Assembly (NCBI GenBank): GCA_023151115.1
Contig: JAKLJP010000007.1
Span: 62,001 to 126,000, forward strand
Source of the DNA: Anaerolineae bacterium
GTDB taxonomy: Bacteria; Chloroflexota; Anaerolineae; 4572-78; J111
Reading direction: 5' to 3'
DNA length: 64,000 bases
Shown here: positions 8,748-17,338 of the stretch, one piece after another
Position numbering within the stretch: the stretch's first letter is position 1
How the letters are laid out: each line of letters starts with the position of its first letter
Position numbers and translations under genes: made by a program
The notes under the pieces: model-generated
The model's input: only the letters and a program-made list of their open reading frames with translations
Databases searched by the model: none
What the model was told of the DNA's origin: nothing

Positions 8748-10055
8748 ATGAAAAAGACAACATTGCAAGATGCTTGGGCGCTTTCGCGGCGCGATTTTCT
8801 CAAACTTTCGGCCGGAACTGTAGCCGCGCTGTCCCTGGCCGGCTGCGCGGTCGGTGGGTCGAGTACCGGGCGAGCCATCAAAATTGGTTATGTCACGCCC
8901 AAAACCGGCCCGCTGGCGCCCTTTGGCGAGGCCGATGATTTTGTCTTGAGCCAGATGACAAAATTCTTCGAGGGCGGCATTGACGCGGCGGGGGCCAAAC
9001 ACCCACTGCAAATTGTGACCAAAGACAGCCAATCTGACCCCAACCGGGCAGCCGATGTGGCGGCGGACCTGATTTTGAATGACAAAGTTGATCTTATTTT
9101 GGTTTCCTCCACCCCGGAAACCACCAACCCGGTCTCCGACCAGTGCGAAGCCAACGGCATCCCCTGTATCTCCACCGTCGCCCCCTGGCAACCCTGGTTC
9201 TTCCGTAAGGAAGATGCTGCCGAAAAGGGTTACAAATGGACCTATCACTACTTCTGGGGGCTGGAAGATATTATCGGCGTGTTTTTGGATATCTGGAATT
9301 CCCTGGACACCAACAAGGTGGTCGGTGGGCTGTGGCCCAATGACGGCGACGGCCTGGCCTGGAGCAGTCCCGAAGTCGGCTTTCCGCCGGCCCTGGAAAA
9401 AGCCGGCTACACGGTGGTTGATCCGGGCCGCTACGAAAATCTCAAAGATGACTTCTCGGCTGAAATTGCCGCTTTCAAAGAAGCAGGCGTCGAAATTGTC
9501 ACCGGCGTGATGATCCCACCCGACCTGGGCACTTTTCTCACCCAGGCCAGCCAGCAGGGCTTTAACCCCAAAGCCTTTACCGTGGGCAAAGCGGCGCTCT
9601 TCCCGGTGGTGGTCGAGTCCCTGCCGGACAATTTGGGCCAGGGCTTGACCACCGAAATCTGGTGGACGCCCAATCACCCCTTCAAATCTTCCTTAACCGG
9701 CCAAAGCGCCAAAGAACTGACCGACGCCTACACCGCCGCTACCAGCAAGCAGTGGACCCAACCGATTGGTTTTGCTCACTCCTTATTTGAAGTGGCCGCC
9801 GATGTCCTCAAGCGCACCACTGATATTGATAACCCCGAAGCCATCGTCGAAGCTATCAAAGCAACCAACTTGGATACCATCGTCGGCAAAATTTCCTGGA
9901 GCGGTGGCCCCTTCCCCAACGTAGCCAAAACGCCGCTGGTCGGTGGGCAGTGGCAAAAGGGGGACAAAAACCCGTTTGATCTTGTCATCGGCACTAATAC
10001 AGCCGCCACCAACATCCCCACCGCCGGCTCGATTGAAGCAAAAGCGTGGCCGTGA
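8748..10055 (+). CDS. ABC transporter substrate-binding lipoprotein, Liv/branched-chain type, Tat-exported
   Basis: 435 residues. The N-terminus has a twin-arginine signal (SRRDFLKLSAG) followed by a lipobox (LSLAGC at about residues 26-31), so it should be exported folded and anchored as a lipoprotein. The mature part begins IKIGYVTPKTGPLAPFG, the standard opening of periplasmic-binding-protein type I Leu/Ile/Val-like receptors. These receptors also serve aromatic acids and amides. GGAGGAAGAGG precedes the ATG. The stop codon is buried in a perfect 25-bp hairpin, which may raise its mRNA level over that of the downstream ATPase and permease genes. Confidence 0.92.
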   Translation: MKKTTLQDAWALSRRDFLKLSAGTVAALSLAGCAVGGSSTGRAIKIGYVTPKTGPLAPFGEADDFVLSQMTKFFEGGIDAAGAKHPLQIVTKDSQSDPNRAADVAADLILNDKVDLILVSSTPETTNPVSDQCEANGIPCISTVAPWQPWFFRKEDAAEKGYKWTYHYFWGLEDIIGVFLDIWNSLDTNKVVGGLWPNDGDGLAWSSPEVGFPPALEKAGYTVVDPGRYENLKDDFSAEIAAFKEAGVEIVTGVMIPPDLGTFLTQASQQGFNPKAFTVGKAALFPVVVESLPDNLGQGLTTEIWWTPNHPFKSSLTGQSAKELTDAYTAATSKQWTQPIGFAHSLFEVAADVLKRTTDIDNPEAIVEAIKATNLDTIVGKISWSGGPFPNVAKTPLVGGQWQKGDKNPFDLVIGTNTAATNIPTAGSIEAKAWP

Positions 10056-10105
10056 AACGTGATGCGTGATACGTGAAAAGTCACGTATCACGCATCACGT
10101 TTCAC
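10052..10105 (+). repeat. perfect 25-bp-stem hairpin over the binding-protein stop codon
   Basis: Heptads GTGAAAC GTGATGC GTGATAC GTGA are followed by AAAG and the exact reverse complement, giving a 25-bp perfect stem with a 4-nt loop. The TGA of the binding-protein gene lies inside the left arm. No T-run follows, so it looks like an mRNA-stabilising or attenuating element rather than a full terminator. Similar words occur at 57522-57575, 61678-61755 and 61930-62000. Confidence 0.9.
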
Positions 10106-10139
10106 CAAGGGAATTTTTCCCGGAGGACCCTTTCTCACC

Positions 10140-10883
10140 TTGACACCCATCCTTGAACTGCGCGGCGTCTCTAAATCCTTTAGGGCGCTGATGGTTTTAA
10201 ACGATATCTCCTTCACCCTCAACCCGGGTGAAGCTTTGGGCGTGCTGGGGCCGAATGGGGCCGGAAAAACCACCATGCTCAACCTGATTTCGGGCGATCT
10301 GCCCGTTTCATCCGGGCAGATCGTCTTTCAAGGAGTGGACATCACCCGCATGCCAGCCGAGCGGCGCTGCCGCATGGGCATCGGGCGGACGGCCCAGATT
10401 CCGCGTCCCTTTGCCAAAATGACCGTCTTTGAAAATGTGTTGGTGGCGGCGACTTATGGGCGCGGCAAGGGGGAGCGTGACTCCTATGCTCTCTGCCGCG
10501 ACATCCTGCGCCAGACGGGCCTATTCGAGAAGCAGGATGTTTTGGCCGGCAATCTGCGTATTCTGGGCCGCAAACGCCTGGAACTGGCCCGCGCCCTGGC
10601 CACCGAACCAACCTTGTTGCTGCTGGATGAAATTGCCGGCGGGCTGACCGACCACGAAGTATATGAACTGTTGGAGGTGATTGCCAATATTCGGGCCAGA
10701 GGTATCACCATTGTCTGGATCGAGCACATTGTCCATGCCCTGCTCTCCTCGGTGGATCGAATTTTGGCCATCAACTTTGGGACCAAACTGGCCGAAGGCT
10801 TGCCTCGCCAGGTCATCGAGAGTCCGGAGTTTCAGGAGATTTATTTCGGGGTGGAGAGCGTCCGCCTGGAGGGCAGCCGATGA
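10140..10883 (+). CDS. livG: ABC transporter ATP-binding protein, LivG-like
   Basis: 247 residues. Walker A GPNGAGKTT, Walker B LLLLDEIAGGL and an H-loop His (WIEHIVHAL) are present; the LSGGQ signature is degenerate (around NLRILGRKRLELARAL). The C-terminal tail matches LivG-type ATPases of branched-chain/aromatic importers. The likely start is TTG (TTGACACCC), with GGAGG about 13 bases upstream. It overlaps the next ATPase by four bases (ATGA). It powers the importer completed by genes up to 13547. Confidence 0.9.
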   Translation: MTPILELRGVSKSFRALMVLNDISFTLNPGEALGVLGPNGAGKTTMLNLISGDLPVSSGQIVFQGVDITRMPAERRCRMGIGRTAQIPRPFAKMTVFENVLVAATYGRGKGERDSYALCRDILRQTGLFEKQDVLAGNLRILGRKRLELARALATEPTLLLLDEIAGGLTDHEVYELLEVIANIRARGITIVWIEHIVHALLSSVDRILAINFGTKLAEGLPRQVIESPEFQEIYFGVESVRLEGSR

Positions 10884-11581
10884 GCGCCGTCCTGACGGTT
10901 GACAATATCGCCGTTTTTTACGATCAATTTCAGGCCCTCTTCGGGGTCAGCCTGGAGGTTGAGCAGGGCGAGACTGTAGCCATCATCGGGGCCAATGGGG
11001 CCGGTAAAACGACTCTCATGCGGGCTATCTGCGGCGCGCTGCCCCCGGCCAGCGGGCGGATTACCTACAACGGTGAGGTTATTTCGGGGCAGCCAGCCTA
11101 TGCGCTCAATCAAAAAGGGATTGTTATGGTCCCGGAAGGCCGCCGGATTTTCCCCAGCCTCACCGTCGAGGAAAATCTAAAAATCGGGGCGTATCGTAAT
11201 CGGCCCGGCATGTGGACCTTGCCAAAGGTTTACGAATTATTTCCCTTCCTCAAGGAGCGGGCTAAATTTGGCGGCACGGATTTATCCGGTGGGCAGCAGC
11301 AGATGCTGGCTATCGGCCGGGCGTTGATGAGCAACCCGGCGTTGTTGCTCATGGATGAGATTTCGCTGGGCCTGGCCCCGATTATCGTCAAAGAGCTGTA
11401 CGAAGTGGTGGATAAAATTGCCCAATCGGGGACCACGGTGCTGCTGGTGGAGCAGGATGTCGGGCGCGGTCTCAAATCGGCCAAACGGGTCTACTGTTTG
11501 TTAGAAGGCAAGGTCAGCCTGGCCGGAAAACCCGACGAAATCAGCTCGGAGCAAATTTCGCGGGCCTATTTTGGAGTGTAG
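10880..11581 (+). CDS. livF: ABC transporter ATP-binding protein, LivF-like
   Basis: 233 residues. Walker A GANGAGKTT, signature LSGGQQQMLAIGRALM, Walker B LLLMDEISLGLAP and H-loop region are canonical, and the short length without the LivG tail marks the LivF type. The start overlaps the upstream stop (ATGA) and the permease gene begins three bases after the stop, so coupling is tight. It forms the ATPase heterodimer with the preceding protein. Confidence 0.93.
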   Translation: MSAVLTVDNIAVFYDQFQALFGVSLEVEQGETVAIIGANGAGKTTLMRAICGALPPASGRITYNGEVISGQPAYALNQKGIVMVPEGRRIFPSLTVEENLKIGAYRNRPGMWTLPKVYELFPFLKERAKFGGTDLSGGQQQMLAIGRALMSNPALLLMDEISLGLAPIIVKELYEVVDKIAQSGTTVLLVEQDVGRGLKSAKRVYCLLEGKVSLAGKPDEISSEQISRAYFGV

Positions 11582-11584
11582 CCC

Positions 11585-12448
11585 ATGCAAGTGGTCAATA
11601 CCATTGTCCAGGGAATTTTGTTGGGCAGCCTGTATGCCCTCTTCGGCACCGGGCTGTCGCTGATTTTTGGGGTCATGCGCCTGGTCAACCTGGCCCACGG
11701 CGACTTTATTGTGCTGGCCGCCTACCTGGGGCTGCTGGCGGTGGCTTTGGGGCTGCATCCCTTGCTGAGCCTGGTGATTGTTATCCCGGTTTTGTTTATC
11801 CTGGGCGTTTTGCTCCAGCGAGGAATTTTGAACCGGGTTTTGAATGAGGGGCTGATGCCGCCCCTGGTCATTACCTTTGGCCTGTCGGTGTTAGTGCAGA
11901 ATGGGTTGCAGTTGGGCTTTTCCGCCGACTCCCAGGATTTGGATGCCGGCGCTCTGGAAACGGCCAGCATACGCTTGGGTGAGGTCACACTGGGCGCTTT
12001 TCCTTTGATCACCTTTATGACCGCTATTGTCATTTTGGTTGCTTTGCAGCTTTTTCTCAACCGGACTAAACTGGGCCAGGCTTTTCGGGCTACTTCTGAT
12101 GACCCGGCCACTGCCGAGCTGATGGGCATCAACAGCCGCCAAATCTATGGCTGGGCCATGGGTCTGTCGCTGGCGATTGTGGCTGTGGCCGGGGTTTTAC
12201 TGGGTATTCGGACCAACTTCACACCCACCATTGGCCCGGCCCGGCTCATTTTTGCTTTTGAAACGGTTATCATCGGCGGGCTGGGCAGTATTTGGGGCAC
12301 GCTGGCCGGCGGCATCATTCTGGGGCTGGCCCAAAATATCGGTGCGGCGCTTGACCCAACCTGGTTTCAACTGGCCGGGCACATCGTCACCCTGGTCGTG
12401 CTGGCAGTCAAACCGAGCGGGTTGTTTGCCCGCACGCGGGATAATTAA
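11585..12448 (+). CDS. livH: ABC transporter permease, LivH-like
   Basis: 287 residues, mostly hydrophobic with about eight membrane segments. The start (VNTIVQGILLGSLYALFGTGLSLIFGVMRLVNLAHGDF) is the diagnostic LivH block, and GLGSIWGTLAGGIILGL near the C-terminus is the family loop that contacts the ATPase. It is one of the two integral membrane subunits. The gene is followed by a palindromic repeat before the second permease. Confidence 0.93.
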   Translation: MQVVNTIVQGILLGSLYALFGTGLSLIFGVMRLVNLAHGDFIVLAAYLGLLAVALGLHPLLSLVIVIPVLFILGVLLQRGILNRVLNEGLMPPLVITFGLSVLVQNGLQLGFSADSQDLDAGALETASIRLGEVTLGAFPLITFMTAIVILVALQLFLNRTKLGQAFRATSDDPATAELMGINSRQIYGWAMGLSLAIVAVAGVLLGIRTNFTPTIGPARLIFAFETVIIGGLGSIWGTLAGGIILGLAQNIGAALDPTWFQLAGHIVTLVVLAVKPSGLFARTRDN

Positions 12449-12538
12449 TGGTGAATTGTGAATTGTCAATTGTGAATGAATTAATAGCCTTAAAATTTCA
12501 TTCACAATTCATTATTCACAATTCACAATTCACCATTA
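12446..12538. repeat. TGAATTG-heptad hairpin between the two permease genes
   Basis: GGTGAAT TGTGAAT TGTCAAT TGTGAAT runs with exact 7-nt period and pairs with ATTCACAATTCACAATTCAC on the right; outer ends TAATGG and CCATTA also pair. It starts at the livH stop codon and fills the whole spacer. The word recurs at about 36840-36872. Confidence 0.88.
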
Positions 12539-12542
12539 AAAA

Positions 12543-13547
12543 GTGTCTATGCTAAAACAAACCACGTTTCTTGTCAAACCCACCCTCTCACCGGAACGGC
12601 GTCTGGCCCTCATCGCTGGCTTCCTCCTGATTATCGCCTTAACCTTGCCGCTCTGGGCCGATTCTGGGATTATGCGTACCCTGGTTGAATTTATCTACTT
12701 GCTGGCTCTGGCCCAGATGTGGAATCTGCTGGCCGGATACGCCGGCATGGTTTCCATTGGCCAGCAAGCCTGGATCGGCCTGGGCGGGTACGCCATGATT
12801 GTGCTGGCCGACGATGTCGGGGTCAATGTGTTTGCCGCCGTTTTTCTGGCAGGAGTGGTGGCCGCGCTGTTTGCTTTTCCGACGGCGTTGCTGGCTTTCC
12901 GGCTGCGAGCCGGTTATTTTGCCATTGGCACCTGGGTGATGGCCGAGGTATTTCGCCTGTTGGTCGCCAGCAGCACCGATTGGCTGCAAGGCGAGTCGGG
13001 CCGCACCCTGGCCGCCGCCGGGGAGTTTGGCCGGGCGGCCCGTGAAAATTGGACCTATCTGATTGCCCTGGTCATTGGCTTTGGCTCCATTGCCCTGGTC
13101 TATTTTTTGATGCGCTCCAAACTGGGGCTGGGTCTAACCGCCATCCGCGATTCGGAAGCGGCGGCGGCCAGCCTGGGCATCAATACCTACCGTCTCAAAC
13201 TGATGGTCTTTCTGTTATGCGCCTTTGCCACCGGCGTGATTGGAGCCTTGATCTATCTGACCGTCCTCAACATTCGCCCCTCGGCGGCTTTCTCGGTTCA
13301 GTGGACGGCCTTTATGATCTTTATTGTCGTCATCGGCGGTATCGGCACGGTGGAAGGACCGATCATCGGCGCGATTGTCTTCTTTATTATCCGGGAATAT
13401 CTTTCCGCCTTTGGGGAGTGGTCATTTATCCTGTTGGGGATTGTGGCGATTGGACTGATGCTCTTTGCGCCGCAGGGAATTTGGGGCTTGCTGCACCAAC
13501 GGTTTGATTGGGAGCTCTTCCCGGTGCGACGCCGTCTGCCGCCGTAA
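12543..13547 (+). CDS. livM: ABC transporter permease, LivM-like
   Basis: 334 residues with eight to ten hydrophobic segments. Family blocks are MWNLLAGYAGMVSIGQQAWIGLGGY in the N-terminal half and the GGIGTVEGPIIGA loop near residue 265. The start is GTG at 12543 or ATG at 12549; the spacer is a hairpin repeat and offers no clear ribosome site. With livH, livG, livF and the binding protein it makes a complete importer, presumably for the aromatic substrate of the surrounding pathway. Confidence 0.92.
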   Translation: MSMLKQTTFLVKPTLSPERRLALIAGFLLIIALTLPLWADSGIMRTLVEFIYLLALAQMWNLLAGYAGMVSIGQQAWIGLGGYAMIVLADDVGVNVFAAVFLAGVVAALFAFPTALLAFRLRAGYFAIGTWVMAEVFRLLVASSTDWLQGESGRTLAAAGEFGRAARENWTYLIALVIGFGSIALVYFLMRSKLGLGLTAIRDSEAAAASLGINTYRLKLMVFLLCAFATGVIGALIYLTVLNIRPSAAFSVQWTAFMIFIVVIGGIGTVEGPIIGAIVFFIIREYLSAFGEWSFILLGIVAIGLMLFAPQGIWGLLHQRFDWELFPVRRRLPP

Positions 13548-13549
13548 CA

Positions 13550-13664
13550 GGGTAGCAAAGTTGCAGGGTTGCAGAGTCGCAAAGTCGCAGGGTAACAAGA
13601 GTATAACGTTATTAATTACTGACTACTGATTACTGACTACTGACTTCTGGCCACTGATTACTGG
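13550..13664. repeat. tandem degenerate repeats: GTCGCAAA octads then TGACTAC heptads
   Basis: The left half has 8-nt words (AGTTGCAG, GGTTGCAG, AGTCGCAA, AGTCGCAG). From 13620 six exact 7-nt units follow: TGACTAC, TGATTAC, TGACTAC, TGACTTC, TGGCCAC, TGATTAC. The same two words occur together again at 54364-54471. Confidence 0.9.
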
Positions 13665-13684
13665 TTGTTGTGGAGTAAACACCG

Positions 13685-14884
13685 ATGGGTACAGTCATCG
13701 TTATTGGGGCAAGCTATGCCGGTCTGGCTGCGGCGCTGGAACTGCGCCATCGCCTGCCGGCCAGCGATACCGTGACTGTGGTCTCGGCCAATGAAAATTT
13801 TATTTTTCACCCCTCCCTCATTTGGGTAGTTCAGGGTGAGCGAGAACCGGCGGACATCTCTTTTCCCATCCGGCCGGTGCTGGAAGAAGCCGGGATTGAA
13901 TTTATCTGCGCCCAGCTCGAAGCTATCCATCCGCCAGCTAAAACCGTTTCGCTCAGTTCGCAAGAGACTCTCAGTTATGATAAATTATTAATCGCTACCG
14001 GCGGCGAGTGGGAGTGGGATGCCGTGCCGGGCCTGTGGCCCAAGCCCAGAGGCCACACGGTCTCGATTCTGTCGCCCTGGGATGCTATGGCCGCCCGCAG
14101 TGAGTGGCAGGCTCTCCTGGCCCACCCTGGCCCGGTGGTTATTGGAGCTACCCTCAACGCCGGTCTGTACGGGGCTGCCTATGAATTTGCCCTTAATATG
14201 GATATTGCCCTGCGTAAAGCCGGCGTGCGCGACCAGACTTCGATCACCTTTGTGACGCCGGAACCTTTTCTGGGGCATCTGGGCCACGGCGGCCTGGGCA
14301 ACTCGCGCCAAATCATCGAGGAAGCCTTCTCGAACAAGCAGATTGCGGCCATTACCGAGGCCCAAATCGAGCGGGTTGAAGCCGAGGCGGTTATCCTGGC
14401 CGGGCGACAGCAGCGGTTGCCCTCTAAATTTACCATGCTGGTTCCTCCTTTTCAGGGAATCAAGCCCGTGCGCGAAACCCCAAATTTGGGGGATGAGCGC
14501 GGCCGCATCCCGGTGGATGACTTCTATCGCAGCGCCGGTTATCCTGATATTTTTGCGGCTGGCGTTGCCATCCAGGTCAAACCGGAGTCCGGCAGCTTGC
14601 TGCCGTGTGAGCCTTTGATTACCGGCACAGTCAGCGCGGAAATGGGACGAGTTGCTGCGGCCAATATCGCGGCAGATTTGGGCCATGGTTCGCCGGTGCG
14701 CAAACCAGCCAACGCTTTGAAAGCGTTTTATGTGCTCGACTCCGGTTCGCACGGTCTGTTTATGTCGCTGGGTGCGCAACCCTGGCTCAATGTGCAGCTC
14801 AATGTGCCCGGCCCCTGGTCGCACTGGGCCAAAGTAATTGTCGAGAAGTATCAAATGTGGCAGATTCAATCGGGCAGATATTGA
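13685..14884 (+). CDS. SQR-like FAD-dependent oxidoreductase without the catalytic cysteines
   Basis: 399 residues of the NDH-2/sulfide:quinone oxidoreductase flavoprotein family. An N-terminal dinucleotide fold (TVIVIGASYAGLAAALEL) and a second FAD block (GYPDIFAAGVAI) are visible. The place where SQR enzymes carry a redox cysteine (GASCFGAAYEF) reads NAGLYGAAYEF, and the only late cysteine is in LLPCEP, so sulfide oxidation is unlikely. It may pass electrons from an organic substrate or NAD(P)H to quinone. It sits between the importer and the maleylacetate reductase, so a role in aromatic catabolism is possible. TGGAGTAAACACC precedes the ATG. Confidence 0.8.
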   Translation: MGTVIVIGASYAGLAAALELRHRLPASDTVTVVSANENFIFHPSLIWVVQGEREPADISFPIRPVLEEAGIEFICAQLEAIHPPAKTVSLSSQETLSYDKLLIATGGEWEWDAVPGLWPKPRGHTVSILSPWDAMAARSEWQALLAHPGPVVIGATLNAGLYGAAYEFALNMDIALRKAGVRDQTSITFVTPEPFLGHLGHGGLGNSRQIIEEAFSNKQIAAITEAQIERVEAEAVILAGRQQRLPSKFTMLVPPFQGIKPVRETPNLGDERGRIPVDDFYRSAGYPDIFAAGVAIQVKPESGSLLPCEPLITGTVSAEMGRVAAANIAADLGHGSPVRKPANALKAFYVLDSGSHGLFMSLGAQPWLNVQLNVPGPWSHWAKVIVEKYQMWQIQSGRY

Positions 14885-14954
14885 TGAAAGGTTAGAAGGC
14901 TGGAAGGATAGGAATTTAGAGAGACGACTTTCTAATTTCGTAACTGCCAGTCCT

Positions 14955-15044
14955 CATGTCATTTCGAGACCGTAGGCCGACGCGAAGCGTCCCTACCGCG
15001 CTGCATCGGCCTCGGAGATTTCTCCCTTCGGTCGAAATGACATG
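14955..15044. repeat. TGTCATTTCGA-type palindromic repeat
   Basis: Outer arms CATGTCATTTCGA and TCGAAATGACATG are perfectly complementary; the interior has GACCGTAGG and CTTCGGTC pairing. Same family as 1602-1750. Confidence 0.85.
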
Positions 15045-15073
15045 GCTAGTAGTTACCTGATTTCTTTTTAACG

Positions 15074-16228
15074 ATGACTCAATTCCATTACACCGCCTAC
15101 GCTCAAGAAATCATTTTCGCCGCCGGCGGCCTGGTTCGCCTGGGGGAGGCCGTTGACCGTTTTCCCTGGCAGCGGTTGATGCTCTGCGCCAGCCCCTCGC
15201 TGCGAGCCAACGGCCATGTGGCCACAGTTGAAGCAGCTTTGGGAGCGCGGCTAGTCGCTACCTATGAACGGACGCAATCGCATGTGCTCGATTTTCAACT
15301 GGCTGAGGCGCTGCAACTGGCGACTGAAACCGGGATTGAGGCCGTTATCGGGTTGGGGGGCGGCAGCCCCATTGGGTTGGCTAAGGCGGTCAGTGCGGCC
15401 CTGGAAGAACAGCGCAGCGGACGTCCCGCCCGCGCCGCTTTTCCCACCGACCAACCCCTTGTCCCGGTGATTGCCATTCCGACCACCTACGCCGGTTCGG
15501 AAATGACCCCGGTCTACGGCGTCACCCACCAGACGGAGGGCACGACCCGCAAAATTACGGTCAGAGATGCCAAAATTGCGCCCAAGCTGGTTATTTATGA
15601 CCCCAGTTTGACCCTCAACCTGCCGCCGAGTCTCACCGCCGGGACGGGCATCAACGCCCTGGCTCACTGTATCGAGGCGATTTATTCGACCACACGCCAT
15701 CCCCTGTCTACGGCGGCGGCGTTGAACGGAATTGGGGCTATTACTCGCGCTTTGCCTCGTTGTCACCGTGACGGCAGCGACCTGGCGGCGCGCACCGAAA
15801 TGCTGCTGGGGGCGCATCTGGGCGGCGTAGCCCTGGCCAGTGTAGCCATGGGTCTGCATCACGGTTTGTGCCATGTTTTAGGTGGTACGGCCGGAGTGCC
15901 GCACGGGGTAGCCAACGCCATCATCCTGCCGCACGCTATGCGCTTCAATCTGGATGCCGCCGCGCCTTTTCTAGCCCAAGTGGCCGAGGCGATGGGCGTC
16001 ACCATGCCCACCCAGAGTAACAACAGTAAAGCCGAGGTCGCGATTCAGGCCGTGGAGGATTTGATTGGTCAATTAGGACTGCCTCAACGACTGCGCGAGG
16101 AGGGCGTGCTGGAAGCTGACTTGCCTCAACTGGCCCAACTGGCCCTCAAAAGCACCGCCGTCCAGCAGAACCCTAAACCCCTCACCGATGCAGCCCAGGC
16201 CGAGGCTATTTTTCGGGCGGCGTGGTGA
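15074..16228 (+). CDS. maleylacetate reductase (iron-containing alcohol dehydrogenase family)
   Basis: 384 residues of the group III metal-dependent dehydrogenase family. Visible features are IGLGGGSPIGLAKAVSAAL (NAD(P)-binding), IPTTYAGSEMTPVYGVT (a block characteristic of maleylacetate reductases), and the metal-ligand region NALAHCIEAIYS and HHGLCHVLGG with GVPHGVANAIILPHAM. It reduces maleylacetate to 3-oxoadipate, the step after intradiol cleavage of hydroxyquinol. The dioxygenase gene follows at 16405. The ribosome site is weak; no better start is seen. Confidence 0.9.
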   Translation: MTQFHYTAYAQEIIFAAGGLVRLGEAVDRFPWQRLMLCASPSLRANGHVATVEAALGARLVATYERTQSHVLDFQLAEALQLATETGIEAVIGLGGGSPIGLAKAVSAALEEQRSGRPARAAFPTDQPLVPVIAIPTTYAGSEMTPVYGVTHQTEGTTRKITVRDAKIAPKLVIYDPSLTLNLPPSLTAGTGINALAHCIEAIYSTTRHPLSTAAALNGIGAITRALPRCHRDGSDLAARTEMLLGAHLGGVALASVAMGLHHGLCHVLGGTAGVPHGVANAIILPHAMRFNLDAAAPFLAQVAEAMGVTMPTQSNNSKAEVAIQAVEDLIGQLGLPQRLREEGVLEADLPQLAQLALKSTAVQQNPKPLTDAAQAEAIFRAAW

Positions 16229-16378
16229 GGGGAGGCGAGGAGGCGAGGACACGAGGATGGAGGGCAGAGGGTAGAAGATAGAGGATAGAAGATAGTGGAT
16301 AGAAAATAGTCCTCGTTAACTATCTACCATCTTCCATCTACTATCTTCACTCTTCGCCTCCTCGCCTCACAATTCATC
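16229..16378. repeat. GATAGAA-heptad and GGCGAGGA inverted repeat
   Basis: GGCGAGGA units then GATAGAG GATAGAA GATAGTG GATAGAA (exact 7-nt period) pair with CTATCTACCATCTTCC and CGCCTCCTCGCCTCAC on the right. It fills the spacer between maleylacetate reductase and dioxygenase. Confidence 0.88.
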
Positions 16379-16404
16379 GCATCTTTATTAAAGGAGGCTA
16401 ACCT

Positions 16405-17271
16405 ATGCGTAACCTAACCGAAGAAAACATAACCGAAGCCGTGATCAATACGTTTGCCAAAACGGAAAATCCGCGAGTAAAAGAAATCTTGACCAGCCTG
16501 GTCAAACATCTGCATGCTTTTGTGCGGGAGGTAGAACTGACCGAGGCAGAGTGGCTGTACGGCATTCAGTTTCTCACCCGCGCCGGCCACATGTGCGACG
16601 ACAAGCGCCAGGAGTTTATTCTGCTGTCGGATACCCTGGGGATTACCACCCTGAAGGATATTATCAATAACCGCAAACCACCGGGGGTGACGGAATACAC
16701 TATTTTGGGGCCGTTTTATGTCAGCGGAGCCGAGGAGATGCCGGCGATGGCTAATATTGCCGGTAACACGCCCGGTGAGCCGGTAGTGGTGTCGGGCCGG
16801 GTGATGGACCCTTCAGGTCAACCCATTGCCAACGCCCTGCTCGATGTCTGGCAGGCCTCAGCCGAGGGCTTTTATGATGTCCAGCTTCCTGACCAGACGG
16901 AACTGAACCTGCGCGGCAAATTCCGCACCGACGCCGAGGGGCGCTACGCTTTCCGCACCATCAAACCTTCTTTTTATCCCATTCCCGGCGATGGGCCGGT
17001 CGGCCAGATGCTGCGAGCTGTTGGCCGACACCCCTACCGCCCGGCGCACATCCATTTCATTCTTTCAGCCGATGGTTACGAAGCCGTCACCACCGAACTC
17101 TTTGTCGAGGGCGATCCATACCTGGATTCGGATGCAGTGTTTGGGGTACGAGGTTCGCTGGTGGTAGACTTTGTGCATCATGATTCGGCTGAAGAGGCGG
17201 CCAAATATGGGGTTACAGCTCCATTTTATACGGTTGAGTACGATTTTGTCTTGCAGCCAATGACGGGTTAA
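16405..17271 (+). CDS. intradiol ring-cleavage dioxygenase, hydroxyquinol 1,2-dioxygenase type
   Basis: 288 residues. An N-terminal helical dimerisation domain (about 1-100) precedes the beta-sandwich. The non-haem Fe(III) ligands are recognisable: Tyr in EGFYDVQ, Tyr in SFYPIPGDGP, and two His in HPYRPAHIHF. The pattern fits hydroxyquinol/catechol 1,2-dioxygenases; the neighbouring maleylacetate reductase and phenol hydroxylase favour hydroxyquinol, cleaved to maleylacetate. A strong AAAGGAGGCTAACC site precedes the ATG. A catechol or chlorocatechol substrate is the main alternative. Confidence 0.9.
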   Translation: MRNLTEENITEAVINTFAKTENPRVKEILTSLVKHLHAFVREVELTEAEWLYGIQFLTRAGHMCDDKRQEFILLSDTLGITTLKDIINNRKPPGVTEYTILGPFYVSGAEEMPAMANIAGNTPGEPVVVSGRVMDPSGQPIANALLDVWQASAEGFYDVQLPDQTELNLRGKFRTDAEGRYAFRTIKPSFYPIPGDGPVGQMLRAVGRHPYRPAHIHFILSADGYEAVTTELFVEGDPYLDSDAVFGVRGSLVVDFVHHDSAEEAAKYGVTAPFYTVEYDFVLQPMTG

Positions 17272-17338
17272 TTGAAGTTACAAGTATTTCCCTGGCCTCC
17301 AAGTGGGTGCCCGAACCGGGTTTGGACGCCAGCCAAAA

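Noticed and set aside
13620..13664. TGACTAC tandem units as a CRISPR array
   Set aside because: Units are 7 nt with no spacers and no cas genes are nearby.
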